Positions 9,582 through 18,793 are shown, counted from the first letter of the stretch. The stretch is DNA of 64,000 bases from DAHUXT01 sp036273675 (GCA_036273675.1 DASUHD010000079.1:1-64000); one strand, 5' to 3'. The notes: generated from the sequence alone by a model not told the origin. Made by a program: numbers and translations.

Positions 9582-10529
9582 ATGCGATTTAGCTCGGCCC
9601 GTTCATATATCACGCTTTCCATCGGCGCGGCAGTGCTGACGATGGCGCTCAAGTTCGTCGCCTTCGCGGTGACAGGGTCGGTTGGCCTGCTCTCCGACGC
9701 GCTCGAGTCGGTCGTGAATCTGGTGGCGGCGCTGATTGCGTTCTGGGCGCTCACGCTCGCGGCCCGACCCGCCGACGAAGAACACACCTACGGCCACTCA
9801 AAGGTGGAGTACTTCGCCAGCGGCATCGAGGGCGGTCTGATTGTTTTGGCGGCCTTCAGCATCGCCATTGCCGCCGTTCCGCGCATCATTCACCCCCAGC
9901 CACTGGAGCAGATCGGCCTGGGCCTGCTGGTCGCGGTCATCGCGGCGGCCATCAATGGCGGTGTAGCGCTGGTGCTAGGGCAGGCAGGCAAACGGCTGAG
10001 GTCGGTAGCGCTGCGAGCCGATTCGCGCCACCTGTTAACCGATGTCTGGACGACAGCGGGCGTCTTGGTGGGTGTGGCGCTTGTCGGCGTCACAGGCTGG
10101 CTAATTCTCGATCCGATCATCGCGTTGCTTGTCGCGGCGAATATCGTCTGGACCGGCGTAAAGCTGGTGCGGGAGAGCGGACTCGGATTGATGGATACCG
10201 CCCTGCCAGCGGCGGATCAGCGGATCATCGCGGATGCGCAGGCGCCATACCGAGCGAGGGGCATCGGGTTTCACGCGCTGCGCACGCGCCGCTCTGGCTC
10301 ACGTCGCTTTGTCTCGATGCACGTGCTCGTTCCTGGCGACTGGACGGTGAAGCAGGGCCACGATCTCTGCGAGGAGATCGAGATGGCGATTCACGCCGCC
10401 CTGCCCGAGACGACGGTCTTCACCCATCTGGAGCCACGCGAAGATCCTTCCGCCTGGCAGGATACCGGCCTCGACCGCGAGATGGGCGACATTCCCGCGC
10501 AGTCTACGGAGCCAGAGCGTCGCGTTTGA
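9582..10529 (+). CDS. Cation diffusion facilitator (CDF) metal efflux transporter
   Basis: A 315-residue inner-membrane antiporter that exports divalent metals such as Zn, Fe or Mn in exchange for protons. Six hydrophobic segments fill residues 8-210. The site-forming acidic motifs are visible: SVGLLSDALESVVN in helix 2 and RADSRHLLTDVW (HxxxD) in helix 5. The C-terminal 100 residues form the usual cytoplasmic dimerisation domain with FVSMHVLVPGDW and HLEPRED. GGAGG at 9572-9576 sets the start at 9582; an open frame runs upstream to 9501 without an SD. Metal specificity cannot be deduced. The stop codon overlaps the tRNA promoter. Confidence 0.92.
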   Translation: MRFSSARSYITLSIGAAVLTMALKFVAFAVTGSVGLLSDALESVVNLVAALIAFWALTLAARPADEEHTYGHSKVEYFASGIEGGLIVLAAFSIAIAAVPRIIHPQPLEQIGLGLLVAVIAAAINGGVALVLGQAGKRLRSVALRADSRHLLTDVWTTAGVLVGVALVGVTGWLILDPIIALLVAANIVWTGVKLVRESGLGLMDTALPAADQRIIADAQAPYRARGIGFHALRTRRSGSRRFVSMHVLVPGDWTVKQGHDLCEEIEMAIHAALPETTVFTHLEPREDPSAWQDTGLDREMGDIPAQSTEPERRV

Positions 10530-10554
10530 CGTTCACTGACCTGCATGGTAGCAT
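10526..10554 (+). promoter_or_regulatory. Promoter of the tRNA-Arg gene
   Basis: TTGACG (10526-10531) and TAGCAT (10549-10554) with a 17-base spacer lie directly before the tRNA and overlap the stop codon of the CDF gene. Predicted transcription start is around 10561, twelve bases before the tRNA. Confidence 0.6.
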
Positions 10555-10572
10555 AAAAGCAGTTTCGAATAC

Positions 10573-10648
10573 GCGCTCGTAGCTCAACGGATAGAGCACC
10601 GCACTTCGGATGCGGCGGTTGGGGGTTCGATTCCCTTCGGGCGCGCCA
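10573..10648 (+). tRNA. tRNA-Arg (anticodon TCG)
   Basis: A 76-base tRNA. The acceptor stem GCGCTCG pairs with CGGGCGC with one G-U pair. The anticodon stem CCGCA/TGCGG encloses loop CTTCGGA, so the anticodon is TCG reading CGA (Arg). The T arm GGGGG-TTCGATT-CCCTT contains two G-U pairs. The discriminator is G and the CCA end is encoded. Confidence 0.96.
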
Positions 10649-10784
10649 TTTTCCTGGCTTTCTCGGCCACTCCATCGCCGCACTCCACGCGAACATCTCT
10701 CCAGGTCGCTTGGTCATACGCCTATCAGCAAGCGACCCGCAGTGAAATGTCGTGAGGTGTTTAGCGCACCTGCATGTGGTGGCT

Positions 10785-11579
10785 TTACGTGGTAGTGGGT
10801 GACACGGTGGACGATGGCGCGCCTGCCTCTGGCTCACGGAAAAGCGCACCCGGTTTCCAGGGCAAGCCCAGCAGCGGCAACAGCCAGCGATCCAGGCCGA
10901 TGAGGCCGCAGACGCGCCACGAGAAGCACAGGAACAGCCCGAACATGCCCAGGACCGGGTTGATGCTGACCGTGCCGGCGAGCAGATAGTTCAGGTTCAT
11001 CAGCACCCCAAATCCAGCGGCGATACCCGTGAGCGCGCCCAAGAGCACTCCTAGCCCAACCGCAACCTCACCCCAGCTGACGATGAACGAGAAGAAGCCC
11101 GCATTCGGAAGCACGAAGTCGTGCAGGAAATTGCCGTACCAGCCCTGAACCGAGGGATGAGCGCCCCCAGTCTTTGCGATAGCCGCAGTGACAAAGCCCT
11201 TCAGAGCCGTGCCACTGGTGCCCCAGGTTGGGTCTTGCACTTTCTCCCAGCCCGCAAGGAACCACTGCGCGCCGACATTCATGCGAAGCACAAACCACAG
11301 CGCCGCCGACCCTGCTGAACCGAAGAAGAAGCGAGAAATAGACGGCTCTGGGAACTGCTCCCGTGGTGTAGAAGCCAACAGCGCTGGGCGCTCCTGGAAG
11401 TAGGTGACGAAGGCCAGGACGAGCGCAATGATAAAGAGGACAAGCAGCGCCTGGCCCCAGTAATCATCAGCGGTGTTCTTTCCTAAATCCCAGATGAGAT
11501 GGAAGAGTGTCCACACCCCAGCGATGACACAGATGGCATACGCTCCGAGCCGAAAAGCCGTACTCTGTTGACTTGGCAT
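10785..11579 (-). CDS. DoxX/DoxD-like membrane protein
   Basis: A 264-residue integral membrane protein of the DoxX/TQO-small-subunit-DoxD group. In archaea DoxD is part of thiosulfate:quinone oxidoreductase; many bacterial relatives have no proven role, so a redox function is only suggested. About seven to eight hydrophobic helices are present. The conserved core is RMNVGAQWFLAGWEKVQDPTW, cut here by a loop, then GWYGNFL and NLNYLLAGTVSINPVLG, which resemble the family signature. An AAGGGGG stretch lies about eight bases before the ATG. No DoxA partner is adjacent. Confidence 0.78.
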   Translation of the reverse strand: MPSQQSTAFRLGAYAICVIAGVWTLFHLIWDLGKNTADDYWGQALLVLFIIALVLAFVTYFQERPALLASTPREQFPEPSISRFFFGSAGSAALWFVLRMNVGAQWFLAGWEKVQDPTWGTSGTALKGFVTAAIAKTGGAHPSVQGWYGNFLHDFVLPNAGFFSFIVSWGEVAVGLGVLLGALTGIAAGFGVLMNLNYLLAGTVSINPVLGMFGLFLCFSWRVCGLIGLDRWLLPLLGLPWKPGALFREPEAGAPSSTVSPTTT

Positions 11580-11784
11580 CAGGCTACCCCCTTCGTCTGA
11601 AAGCGCCTATCGCTCATGAATCACGAATAGGCATCATGTACAGCCCCCTATCGGGAATATACTTTCCCTGCCGTGATAGGTCAATGCAGCAATGTTGCGC
11701 TTCGCCTGTACCAGTAGAACTGCGCAACTGCTTCAGCGATTTGTCGCAGACTAAGTGCCACGCTCAGTCTCAAACTAGCTGAGC

Positions 11785-12531
11785 TCAGGCAACCAACTGA
11801 GCTCGGTCACGCTCGCGGACCAGCCAGATGAGTGCAAGCCCGTGAATGGCTCCAACCGCTGTCCCGGCGAGCACAATAAAAACAAGCAGAGCGACCACGA
11901 TACCTGGAGTCACTACACCGCTATCCGGGATAAAACTCATTCCGGCGAAGACCAGCGCCATGCCAATGGCCCAGGCTACAGCGTTGGCTGGAATCCACCA
12001 ACCAGCACGAGGGACATGATTTCGCAGCACTGTCCACTGCGCCGCGCCAAGGAGCGCTCCAAGCGCGATACCCATTCCCGCAGCCAGGAGAAGCACCATC
12101 GGCAATCCTATGCCAACCTGCTGGTCAGCTTCCGCTGATGACTGCGCGAACATGGACGACATAATTTCACCGGTCAGTATTCCCAGCGCCCAGGCGATGC
12201 CCGCGCCCACTGCCGTCGCCACAGACCACTCGCGCCAGCGCATCTCAGGTAGCGGGCGACGCAGTACCATCCATTGAAGGCTTCCGACGATACTTCCTTC
12301 GCACAGCGCGCCAAGAATAACGCCCAGTAACGCGACTGGAATGATCCCAACGCGCGATTCCAGCCCACCGAAAACGAGTATTCCAATGAGCAGCGTCGCG
12401 CCCAATCCCAGCGCCTCGGCTGCGAGGTTCGCTAGAGCCCAAGCGCGCCAGATGTCCCACCGGAGATACGCGGCATCTGCCGCATGCTTGGGAGGCGCAT
12501 CACGTTGCCGTGGCAAAACCAATGATCTCAT
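11785..12531 (-). CDS. Six-helix membrane protein with internal repeats
   Basis: A 248-residue protein of unknown function with about six membrane helices. It contains a repeated pattern: SLQWMVLRRPLPEMRW near the middle and AAQWTVLRNHVPRAGWW later, each followed by an Ala/Gly-rich helix beginning WA.G, and a third degenerate copy near the C-terminus. Such GxxQWxVLR repeats occur in uncharacterised bacterial membrane proteins. The ATG at 12531 overlaps the stop of the upstream F420-type gene (ATGA) and has GGGAGG about nine bases before it. An upstream start at 12603 would run deep into that gene and is rejected. Co-translation with the oxidoreductase suggests a shared role. Confidence 0.75.
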   Translation of the reverse strand: MRSLVLPRQRDAPPKHAADAAYLRWDIWRAWALANLAAEALGLGATLLIGILVFGGLESRVGIIPVALLGVILGALCEGSIVGSLQWMVLRRPLPEMRWREWSVATAVGAGIAWALGILTGEIMSSMFAQSSAEADQQVGIGLPMVLLLAAGMGIALGALLGAAQWTVLRNHVPRAGWWIPANAVAWAIGMALVFAGMSFIPDSGVVTPGIVVALLVFIVLAGTAVGAIHGLALIWLVRERDRAQLVA

Positions 12532-13028
12532 ACGATCCTGCCTCCCGTGTACTCCTCGGCAGCATGCGCCATGCCGGACGCTTGGGGAGCTGTGGAAAGG
12601 CATATGCGAATGAGAGCGTATTGAGACGCAGCGCGCGCGAGCTGAGCTTCTTGACGTGCGTCGCCATGGCTGTCAAGGCGAACTCCGAGCGTGCGTTGAT
12701 ATCGCGGTGATCGCCGCAGGAAGACCAGCAATCCCTTGATGACATCCTCTGGCTCAGTGAGCGCCTGCGCTATGGCCTGAAGGCGATGACCCCGCAACCA
12801 GAGCGTGACAGGCGCTTTGGGCTGAAGGTTCCGCCACCAGGTGCGTCTGCGCGGGCTGAGGATGAGAAGGATAAAACCGTTCTGCAGGTAATTGACGGGC
12901 AACGTGTATACGCGCCCAGTGACCCGTCCGCGAACGCGGACGCCCAGCACGAGGCGGCTCAACAGGGCGTGCAATGGTGAGCGTAGCAGCCAGAGCAACG
13001 GCGCGTTGTACCACCACCGCAAATGCAT
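12528..13028 (-). CDS. F420-dependent (deazaflavin) nitroreductase-family protein
   Basis: A 166-residue protein that looks like the split beta-barrel F420H2-dependent quinone or nitro reductases. The visible signature is GRVTGRVYTLPVNYLQNG, then LSPRRRTWWRNLQ, close to the family pattern GRKSGxxRTxPVxY followed by WWxNL. The start at 13028 is set by GGAGGG five bases upstream. Unlike typical members it has an extended basic C-terminus without a known motif. The last codons overlap the next gene by four bases (ATGA). If the assignment is right the host makes coenzyme F420, although no F420 synthesis gene lies in the window. A flavin cofactor is an alternative. Confidence 0.7.
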   Translation of the reverse strand: MHLRWWYNAPLLWLLRSPLHALLSRLVLGVRVRGRVTGRVYTLPVNYLQNGFILLILSPRRRTWWRNLQPKAPVTLWLRGHRLQAIAQALTEPEDVIKGLLVFLRRSPRYQRTLGVRLDSHGDARQEAQLARAASQYALIRICLSTAPQASGMAHAAEEYTGGRIV

Positions 13029-13491
13029 GACACCCTCCAAGATTCTCCGATCCATTCGGCGCTATTGGTTGAATCAGGCGATCACCACGATCTCTGCGCT
13101 TGGAGAATAGAAGAATATCCACACACAAGCGTCACAAACGCGCATTGCGCATCACAATGACATCACGGTTGACATGACATTCACGCTGGTGAGTCAACAG
13201 GTCGCGCGCCTGGTGTGCCCTACCTGGGCATATCCTGGACTCTACACGGGCAGGACATTCCTTGGCCGAGGTCTCGCGTAGTAATTGGCTATTAGCTGTA
13301 CCTGATGCATTCATATATCTCGGTATCTCTATCGCAATTGGGGCGCGCAATTAGGTGTCCTGGCTCTTCGCAGGCGAGCGCATACTGGTCGTGCTACAAT
13401 GCGCCAGGAAGCTGGGTGCAAGTCACGAACAACCCAATGCGACGACGAGGATCATGAAGATCAGCAACGTCACTCTCAGGAGGGAAGCGCC
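13029..13491. other. Intergenic region, 460 bases, between divergent genes
   Basis: This region separates the reverse F420-type gene from the forward ABM-domain gene. A TACAAT -10-like element at 13395-13400 may serve the forward gene; no good -35 is seen. A TTGACA occurs near 13169 without a matching -10. The sequence between 13280 and 13350 is AT-rich. I see no gene or RNA. Confidence 0.4.
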
Positions 13492-13791
13492 ATGCATGCT
13501 CGTGTGACCACTGTTCAGATACAGCCCGACAAGATCGACGAAGCGAACAGCATCTTTCGTGATTCAGTGATTCCCGCCGCGCAGGCACAGAAGGGTTTTC
13601 GCGCCGCCTATCTGCTGGTCGATAGCGCCACTGGCAAAGGCATGTCGATCACGGCATGGGATTCGCTCGAAGATCTTCAGGCCAACGAGTCGTCTGGCTT
13701 TTATCAGCAGCAACTGGCGAAGTTTGCGCCACTGTTTACCGCGCCGCCGACGCGCGAAACGTACGAGGTGAGCGTTCAGGCACAGGGATAA
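13492..13791 (+). CDS. Small ABM-domain (antibiotic biosynthesis monooxygenase-like) protein
   Basis: A 99-residue dimeric alpha/beta-barrel protein of the ABM superfamily. It shows the usual pattern: an N-terminal strand (MHARVTTVQIQPDKIDEA), a helix with Phe/Ile spacing, GFRAAYLLVDSATGKGMSIT as the central hairpin, AWDSLEDLQANESS, and a C-terminal strand (TYEVSV). Members range from cofactor-free oxygenases to heme-degrading enzymes or simple stress proteins. I see no heme-ligand motif, so the activity is unknown. AGGAGGGA at 13477-13484 fixes the start. Confidence 0.8.
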   Translation: MHARVTTVQIQPDKIDEANSIFRDSVIPAAQAQKGFRAAYLLVDSATGKGMSITAWDSLEDLQANESSGFYQQQLAKFAPLFTAPPTRETYEVSVQAQG

Positions 13792-13925
13792 ATGATACGC
13801 TAGCGCAAGGCTGGAATAGTAGATGCCCCTGCTTCCCGCTCCTGCCTTGCGTTACCTTACGCCACGTCGCATCACTCGGGATATTCTCATGTCTCATTGA
13901 GCTGTTTTCGGCTGCTCTCTCAGGT

Positions 13926-14219
13926 CTATCGCTGTGGGCTTGTCATCCATCGGTAGAGCGCGAGAATAGGGCGCGCCGGCACAAGAGGGATCGCCGATGC
14001 GCCAAGGTAGATCATCCGCTCACTGACTGTGAGTCGCAGACCATCAACCGTTCTACCTGCGATGGCCTCAATTGCGGTAACGACATCGCCGATGCCCCAC
14101 GGTCCTAGACCACCAGGGATCATCTCGATGACCATTGTAATGATCGCCTTGAGCGTCGCATTCGATGCGCGATCGCGCTCGTTCGTCTGTGGCGGTGGCG
14201 CCTGCAATGCCTTTGTCAT
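13926..14219 (-). CDS. Small hypothetical hydrophobic protein
   Basis: A 97-residue protein I do not recognise. After a Pro/Gln-rich N-terminus there is a hydrophobic stretch with MIPGGLGPWGIGDVVTAIEA (residues about 33-52), a Thr/Arg-rich turn, and a second hydrophobic segment LGASAIPLVPARPILALY. The Gly/Pro-rich hydrophobic pattern recalls pretoxin-type helper segments, but there is no toxin gene beside it. GGGAGG eight bases before the ATG supports translation. The gene is convergent with the ABM-domain gene. Confidence 0.6.
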   Translation of the reverse strand: MTKALQAPPPQTNERDRASNATLKAIITMVIEMIPGGLGPWGIGDVVTAIEAIAGRTVDGLRLTVSERMIYLGASAIPLVPARPILALYRWMTSPQR

Positions 14220-14436
14220 GTGGATAACCTCCCTGGCGCTGCATGCTCGCGCCTCATGGTAGCATCTTCCGCTCGTATCCTATGCATTCGCAAGAACCTG
14301 GCCGTCAGCCATACGCAAACTATGGTGCGAGCAGTGTGCGTGTATTTTACCACTGTGCCTCTACAAGCAGACGGCTCCAGGTAGGAACGCGGGTGTTCGC
14401 GAACAGCGTTGTCGGTGGATTCAGTGCTTTGGCTGC

Positions 14437-15225
14437 TTATGGGCGTCTCGGGATGGATTCCAGCGTGCCACCGATGACTACCGTTTCGCCACTTACCAGC
14501 GCGGGATCCATAGCAGCCTCAGCAATGGCCCTACCCATGTCGTCAGCGGTTGGCAAGGGTCCGTTGGCGGTGCGGCGCGCGCCTGCGAGGCCGGGCGTCA
14601 CGCGCTCAAGGAGCTTTGGCGTAATCGTACCCTCAATCAGATCCCCGGTTACAACAAGCAAGCGAATTCCTGCGGCGGCAAGCGCATCCTGCTGAGCGCG
14701 TAGCGCCTGTTCTCCCGCATACTTCGTAGAGGCCACCTGTTCATACGCCGGGAGCTGCTCGACACGACCATAGAGGTGCGCCCAGTGGCTGGTTACGAAG
14801 ACAACCGTGCTGCCTGCTGGCATGATTGGCCTGGCAGCCTCGACCAGCGCCACCTGCGCGTCGCGATTGATGCGCAGAGGATAGAGCGGATCGGCGGCGA
14901 CTCGCTCGCGCTCCAGGCCGCCCGAGGCGTTCAACACCAGCAGATCGAGGCTGCCATGGCCCCAGTCTGCCACCTCACGAATCAGGCGATCCGGTTCTCC
15001 CGGCGCTGTGATATCCGCGGAGACGGCTTGCGCCCGCCGCCCCAGAGCGTGAATGCGCCCCACAACATCCTCGGCGCGGGCGGCCTTGTTGCGGTAACTA
15101 ATAAGGACATCGCAGCCTCGCTTGGCCAGCGCCAGCGCGGTCGCCGCACCGATACCGCGCGATCCTCCTGTCACCAGCGTGATCGGCGCGCTCAATCGTT
15201 CTCCCGCTGTCGTCACGTCCTGCAT
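14437..15225 (-). CDS. Short-chain dehydrogenase/reductase (SDR)
   Basis: A 262-residue Rossmann-fold NAD(P)-dependent oxidoreductase. TGGSRGIG (about 19-26) binds the cofactor, SYRN-K suggests NADPH preference, NASGG matches the structural NAG motif, and VTSHW carries the catalytic serine. The usual YxxxK is not present as such: the region reads PAYEQVASTKYAGEQAL, where the Tyr-Lys spacing is seven (Y-x6-K), or the Lys is replaced by Gln after the second Tyr. Such divergent SDRs exist, and substrate is unknown. The C-terminal ETVVIGGTLE is the typical final strand. It precedes the M55 peptidase on the same strand downstream of it. Confidence 0.88.
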   Translation of the reverse strand: MQDVTTAGERLSAPITLVTGGSRGIGAATALALAKRGCDVLISYRNKAARAEDVVGRIHALGRRAQAVSADITAPGEPDRLIREVADWGHGSLDLLVLNASGGLERERVAADPLYPLRINRDAQVALVEAARPIMPAGSTVVFVTSHWAHLYGRVEQLPAYEQVASTKYAGEQALRAQQDALAAAGIRLLVVTGDLIEGTITPKLLERVTPGLAGARRTANGPLPTADDMGRAIAEAAMDPALVSGETVVIGGTLESIPRRP

Positions 15226-15289
15226 CTCCGGGTCATCGTCCTCTCTGGTGAAGCGTTCGTAATGGCATTTCGCGCATCGGCGAGCTGTA

Positions 15290-16120
15290 TCATTCTACCA
15301 ACGAGCGCGTGAGGATAACCATGGTAACGAAGGTACGGAACAACGTGAGGGGATCGTCTCCCGCAAGCAACACGGTGCGCGACCGATCACCGACGAGCTC
15401 CACGCAATGCAGCCAGGCGCTCATCTCCGCCATATCCGCCGTCAGGAACGTCACCTCGATCTGTATCGGCATGGTGAACGTTGGGGCGGACGTCGGCTTC
15501 TGGCTGGTCAGCGCGTGCCGCGCGCCCGCATGGATCAGCTCACGCGCGACCTCTGGGTGCAGGCTTTCGCTGGCGTAGCGCGAGATCGAGCGTTTGACCT
15601 CAACACAGACTGGCGCGGGGTTCAGCCGCCGCGCCTCCTCCGCCGTCACCTGGTCACCCGTGACCAGTGCGATGGGTACGCTGTAGTGCGCGGCCACCAG
15701 CGCATTGAGGGCCGTCTCGCCGACGATTTCACCGTTGATGCGTACCTCCCAGATGGCGCGCGGATTGTAGGTGTGGCTCAGCACGGACTGACTTGCGCCG
15801 ATGGAGCCGTGGTAGCCGAGAAAGAGAATCGCGTCAAAACTGGCGTCCAGTCCTTCCATCATATACATCGGCTTATGTTTGCCAGTAATCAGACGCGCCT
15901 GCCCGTGTACCAGGTCCGGTGGGAGATTGCGCATACTGCTATGGGAGTCGTTGACCACGAACTCAGTCGCGCCCGCGGCAATCGCGCCATCGATCGCGGC
16001 ATTGAGTTCACCAAGCAACAAGCGACGTCCCATTTCATAGTCGGAACTGCCCACCATGATCTGGTCCCAGTCCACGATACCCGCGACGCCCTCGAAATCG
16101 GTTGAGATGAACACTTTCAT
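15290..16120 (-). CDS. M55-family zinc D-aminopeptidase (DppA-like)
   Basis: A 276-residue cytoplasmic peptidase close in length to Bacillus DppA (274), which removes D-amino acids from short peptides, probably in peptidoglycan recycling. Landmarks are MKVFISTDFEGVAGI with the metal-binding D8 and E10, VVNDSHSSMRNL with the ligand His, LFLGYHGSIGA with another His, and ALVTGDQVTAEEA. The ATG at 16120 aligns with the family N-terminus; its SD is weak. A longer frame to 16207 adds residues without similarity. The next gene downstream is the SDR gene, 65 bases away. Confidence 0.9.
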   Translation of the reverse strand: MKVFISTDFEGVAGIVDWDQIMVGSSDYEMGRRLLLGELNAAIDGAIAAGATEFVVNDSHSSMRNLPPDLVHGQARLITGKHKPMYMMEGLDASFDAILFLGYHGSIGASQSVLSHTYNPRAIWEVRINGEIVGETALNALVAAHYSVPIALVTGDQVTAEEARRLNPAPVCVEVKRSISRYASESLHPEVARELIHAGARHALTSQKPTSAPTFTMPIQIEVTFLTADMAEMSAWLHCVELVGDRSRTVLLAGDDPLTLFRTFVTMVILTRSLVE

Positions 16121-16221
16121 GCGTTTACCCGTCTCGCTTCCGCTCACACCATGTACGCCTGGCTCCGAGGCGCATACAACTGCGCCCCTTTGCACCTGTG
16201 TCTGCATCTTACCGCATCAAG

Positions 16222-17496
16222 CTAGAGCATGAGGCGAAGCGGCCCAAGCACGCGCTCAGTCAGCCGCATGAACGGTGTGCGACGCTGCCAGCGTTCGCCG
16301 GTAATGGCAAGCGCGTTCGTCTTATCACTATCGAAAAGTTGCTCCATCTGGCAGGCAAAGCGGCTATCGTAGATTTCGACGTTGATCTCGTAGTTGCCAA
16401 TCGAGCTGAGGCGGTCAAGATTCGCCGTGCCAATAGTCGACCACTGCCCGTCAATGGTACATGTCTTGGAATGTACCATGGCATTCTGGTAGCCCAGCAG
16501 TCGAATGCCCGCATTGAGACAGCGCGTGAAGTACGAGCGCGCTGCCCAGTCCGCAAGGAGATGATTCGAGCGCCACGGCAGCAGAATCTCGACTACGACA
16601 CCACGCCGAGACGCGGCTTCAAGCGATTCAAGCAAGATGTGGTCAGGAATGAAATAGGCGTTAGTCAATCGTATATGATGCTGAGCCCGGTCAATCGCGC
16701 TGATATAGGTGTCGCGGATGGGAAAAATCATGCGCGCGATGTCGTTTCCGTACACATTAACCATGGGGTTGAAGCGGAGCGGGTAATCACGTGCGATACG
16801 TTCGCGCTTGCGACAGAAGCGGTTCCAGAAGTCTACAAATGCCTGAGCGAGGTCGCGCGCTTCTGGCCCAACGATCCGCAGATGGGTGTCGCGCCATTGC
16901 GTGGCATAGAGGGCGCCCACGTTGTAGCCGCCGATAAACGCGGTAACACCATCTATAATTAGCAACTTGCGGTGATCCAGCCCGTAGCGCCGGGGATCGA
17001 ATACATGCCAGGGACGACGTATCGCCCAGAACGAGAGCACGCTCATGGCTGGCGAGAACTGTTTGAAAGCGCGCGGCACGACGAGATTACCGAACGTGTC
17101 GTAGATGACATAGACGGCGACCCCCTCCTCTGCCTTCGCAGTGAGGCGATCTTTGAAGGCACGCCCAATCGCATCATCTTTCCAAAGATAGGTCTCGAAG
17201 TAGATGCTCTCGCGGGCGTTGTCAATCGCGTCGAGCATCGCTTCGTAGAGATGCTCCCCGTAACTATATATTTGCAGCCGATTGTCGCCCGCGGTCAATT
17301 CTGGCAGTCGTAGATGAGGGAAACCACCGGGCGGCAGCCGTTGCGCGCGTCGTCTTGATACGAGCGTAAGCACGGTGATGAGCGCCGCCTGAAACGCGAT
17401 CAGTCCCACAACCAGCGTCACCACGATCCGAATCAGTGGGATACGTCGCAGGAATGTCCGAATTGGTAAACCTCTTGATAACTCCCGTCGCTCCAT
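16222..17496 (-). CDS. Phospholipase D-type cardiolipin synthase
   Basis: A 424-residue inner-membrane enzyme that joins phosphatidyl groups to make cardiolipin, or a related PLD-family phosphodiesterase. One N-terminal membrane helix (about 20-45) is followed by two PLD domains with complete HKD motifs: HRKLLIIDG (H175, K177, D182) and HSKTCTIDG (H342, K344, D349). Only one N-terminal helix is seen, whereas E. coli ClsA has two. GGAGAG precedes the ATG at 17496. It ends about 100 bases before the start of the M55 gene and could be co-transcribed with it. Confidence 0.9.
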   Translation of the reverse strand: MERRELSRGLPIRTFLRRIPLIRIVVTLVVGLIAFQAALITVLTLVSRRRAQRLPPGGFPHLRLPELTAGDNRLQIYSYGEHLYEAMLDAIDNARESIYFETYLWKDDAIGRAFKDRLTAKAEEGVAVYVIYDTFGNLVVPRAFKQFSPAMSVLSFWAIRRPWHVFDPRRYGLDHRKLLIIDGVTAFIGGYNVGALYATQWRDTHLRIVGPEARDLAQAFVDFWNRFCRKRERIARDYPLRFNPMVNVYGNDIARMIFPIRDTYISAIDRAQHHIRLTNAYFIPDHILLESLEAASRRGVVVEILLPWRSNHLLADWAARSYFTRCLNAGIRLLGYQNAMVHSKTCTIDGQWSTIGTANLDRLSSIGNYEINVEIYDSRFACQMEQLFDSDKTNALAITGERWQRRTPFMRLTERVLGPLRLML

Positions 17497-17639
17497 GCTC
17501 TCTCCCCACCACACCACCATATCAGGAAGACGCCTACACTTTCCCGGAAAGCAGCCGCAAAACTGGCAGGGTTATCCCCTCTCATCTATACAGTATGGGG
17601 CGAATGGTCGCGCTGTTGAGTCACAGCCAATCAATGAGC

Positions 17640-18590
17640 CTATGCGGTGAGCGCCGCCGATTGGTCGTGCGCGACGCTGAGCGCACGGTCGAAGAACGTT
17701 GCGACACGCTCGCAATACGCCGCACGATCCAGGAAGTAGGTGCCGCAGTGCTCTGCGCCCTGGCCAATCCAAAGCTCTTTCGGTTCGCACGCCGCATCGT
17801 AGACCTGTATGCCCTGCTCGACCGGAATCGAGGTGTCGTCTGTGCCGTGGATAACGAGCAACGGACGTGGGGCAAGCTGCGAGACCCAGCGCACTGGCTC
17901 CATGTCGCTGCCATGATATCCAGCCATCCGATAGAGGAAGTAGTCGGAAATGCGCGTAAACGGCTGACCGGGCAGATGCACACGCTGGTGAACACGGTAG
18001 CTGATGACATCCGAGTGACGAGCAAATGGGCTGTCGGCGACGACCGCCAGCGCATCGTCACGGCGCGACGACCCCATAATGGCTATCGCGGCGCCCATGG
18101 AGCCACCAAACACGCCGATTCGCGCCCCAGGCAGCCGACTGTTGGTGTAGTCGAGTGCGGCGAAAAAGTCGTCCATCTCACGGAAGCCGAGTGTCACTGG
18201 GACACCGAGGTCGCTGCCATGACCGCGGTAGTCGAAGAGGAACACATTGAAGCCCGCACGCCAGAGCATGGTCCCAATCCCAACCAGTTGCGCCTTACTA
18301 CCGCGATAGCCCGCGCAACCGACAATGACGCGGTTGGTCTCGGGCCGGTTCAGCCACCAGCCACGTAGCTTGTGATCCGCCCGGGAGGCAAATGTCACCT
18401 CCTCAAAGTCTGCGCCAGTCTCAAACGGACTCATGGTATATTCGTCGGTGATGCGGGCGCGCTGGGGTTTGGTGAGACTCATGGCAACATAATAGCCGAT
18501 ACTTGCGCCGCCAGCCATCGCGCCACCAACCGTCAGCACAGCGGCAGTCGCGGCGTACCGCCAGATGCTTCGAGACATTTTTAACGCCAT
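17640..18590 (-). CDS. Membrane-anchored alpha/beta hydrolase
   Basis: A 316-residue hydrolase with an N-terminal signal anchor (about 10-35). The fold is that of serine hydrolases: LFDYRGHG before the nucleophile elbow GVFGGSMGAA with the catalytic Ser, HGTDDTSIP carrying the acid Asp, and GAEHCG with the catalytic His. This resembles the BAAT/YqkD-like peptidase or esterase group. AAGGAG lies six bases before ATG 18590; the longer frame to 18752 lacks an SD. Substrate is unknown. The preceding gene on the strand ends at 18794, leaving about 200 bases for a promoter. Confidence 0.87.
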   Translation of the reverse strand: MALKMSRSIWRYAATAAVLTVGGAMAGGASIGYYVAMSLTKPQRARITDEYTMSPFETGADFEEVTFASRADHKLRGWWLNRPETNRVIVGCAGYRGSKAQLVGIGTMLWRAGFNVFLFDYRGHGSDLGVPVTLGFREMDDFFAALDYTNSRLPGARIGVFGGSMGAAIAIMGSSRRDDALAVVADSPFARHSDVISYRVHQRVHLPGQPFTRISDYFLYRMAGYHGSDMEPVRWVSQLAPRPLLVIHGTDDTSIPVEQGIQVYDAACEPKELWIGQGAEHCGTYFLDRAAYCERVATFFDRALSVAHDQSAALTA

Positions 18591-18793
18591 TGCCGTCTCC
18601 TTTCCCCAGCCGTAGCTCTGAAATATGCTGTCGCCATGCAAGAAATAGACCGCCCTGGCGGGTATATCTGACGCCAATGAAGAGCGATCACTGTGTCCTC
18701 TCCATACCGTTATGGTAGCACCACCTATGAGTGGTAGTACATGAGCTTCCATTCTTTAATACGGTAATACAAACGGAGGGTTAAGAATGAGTG

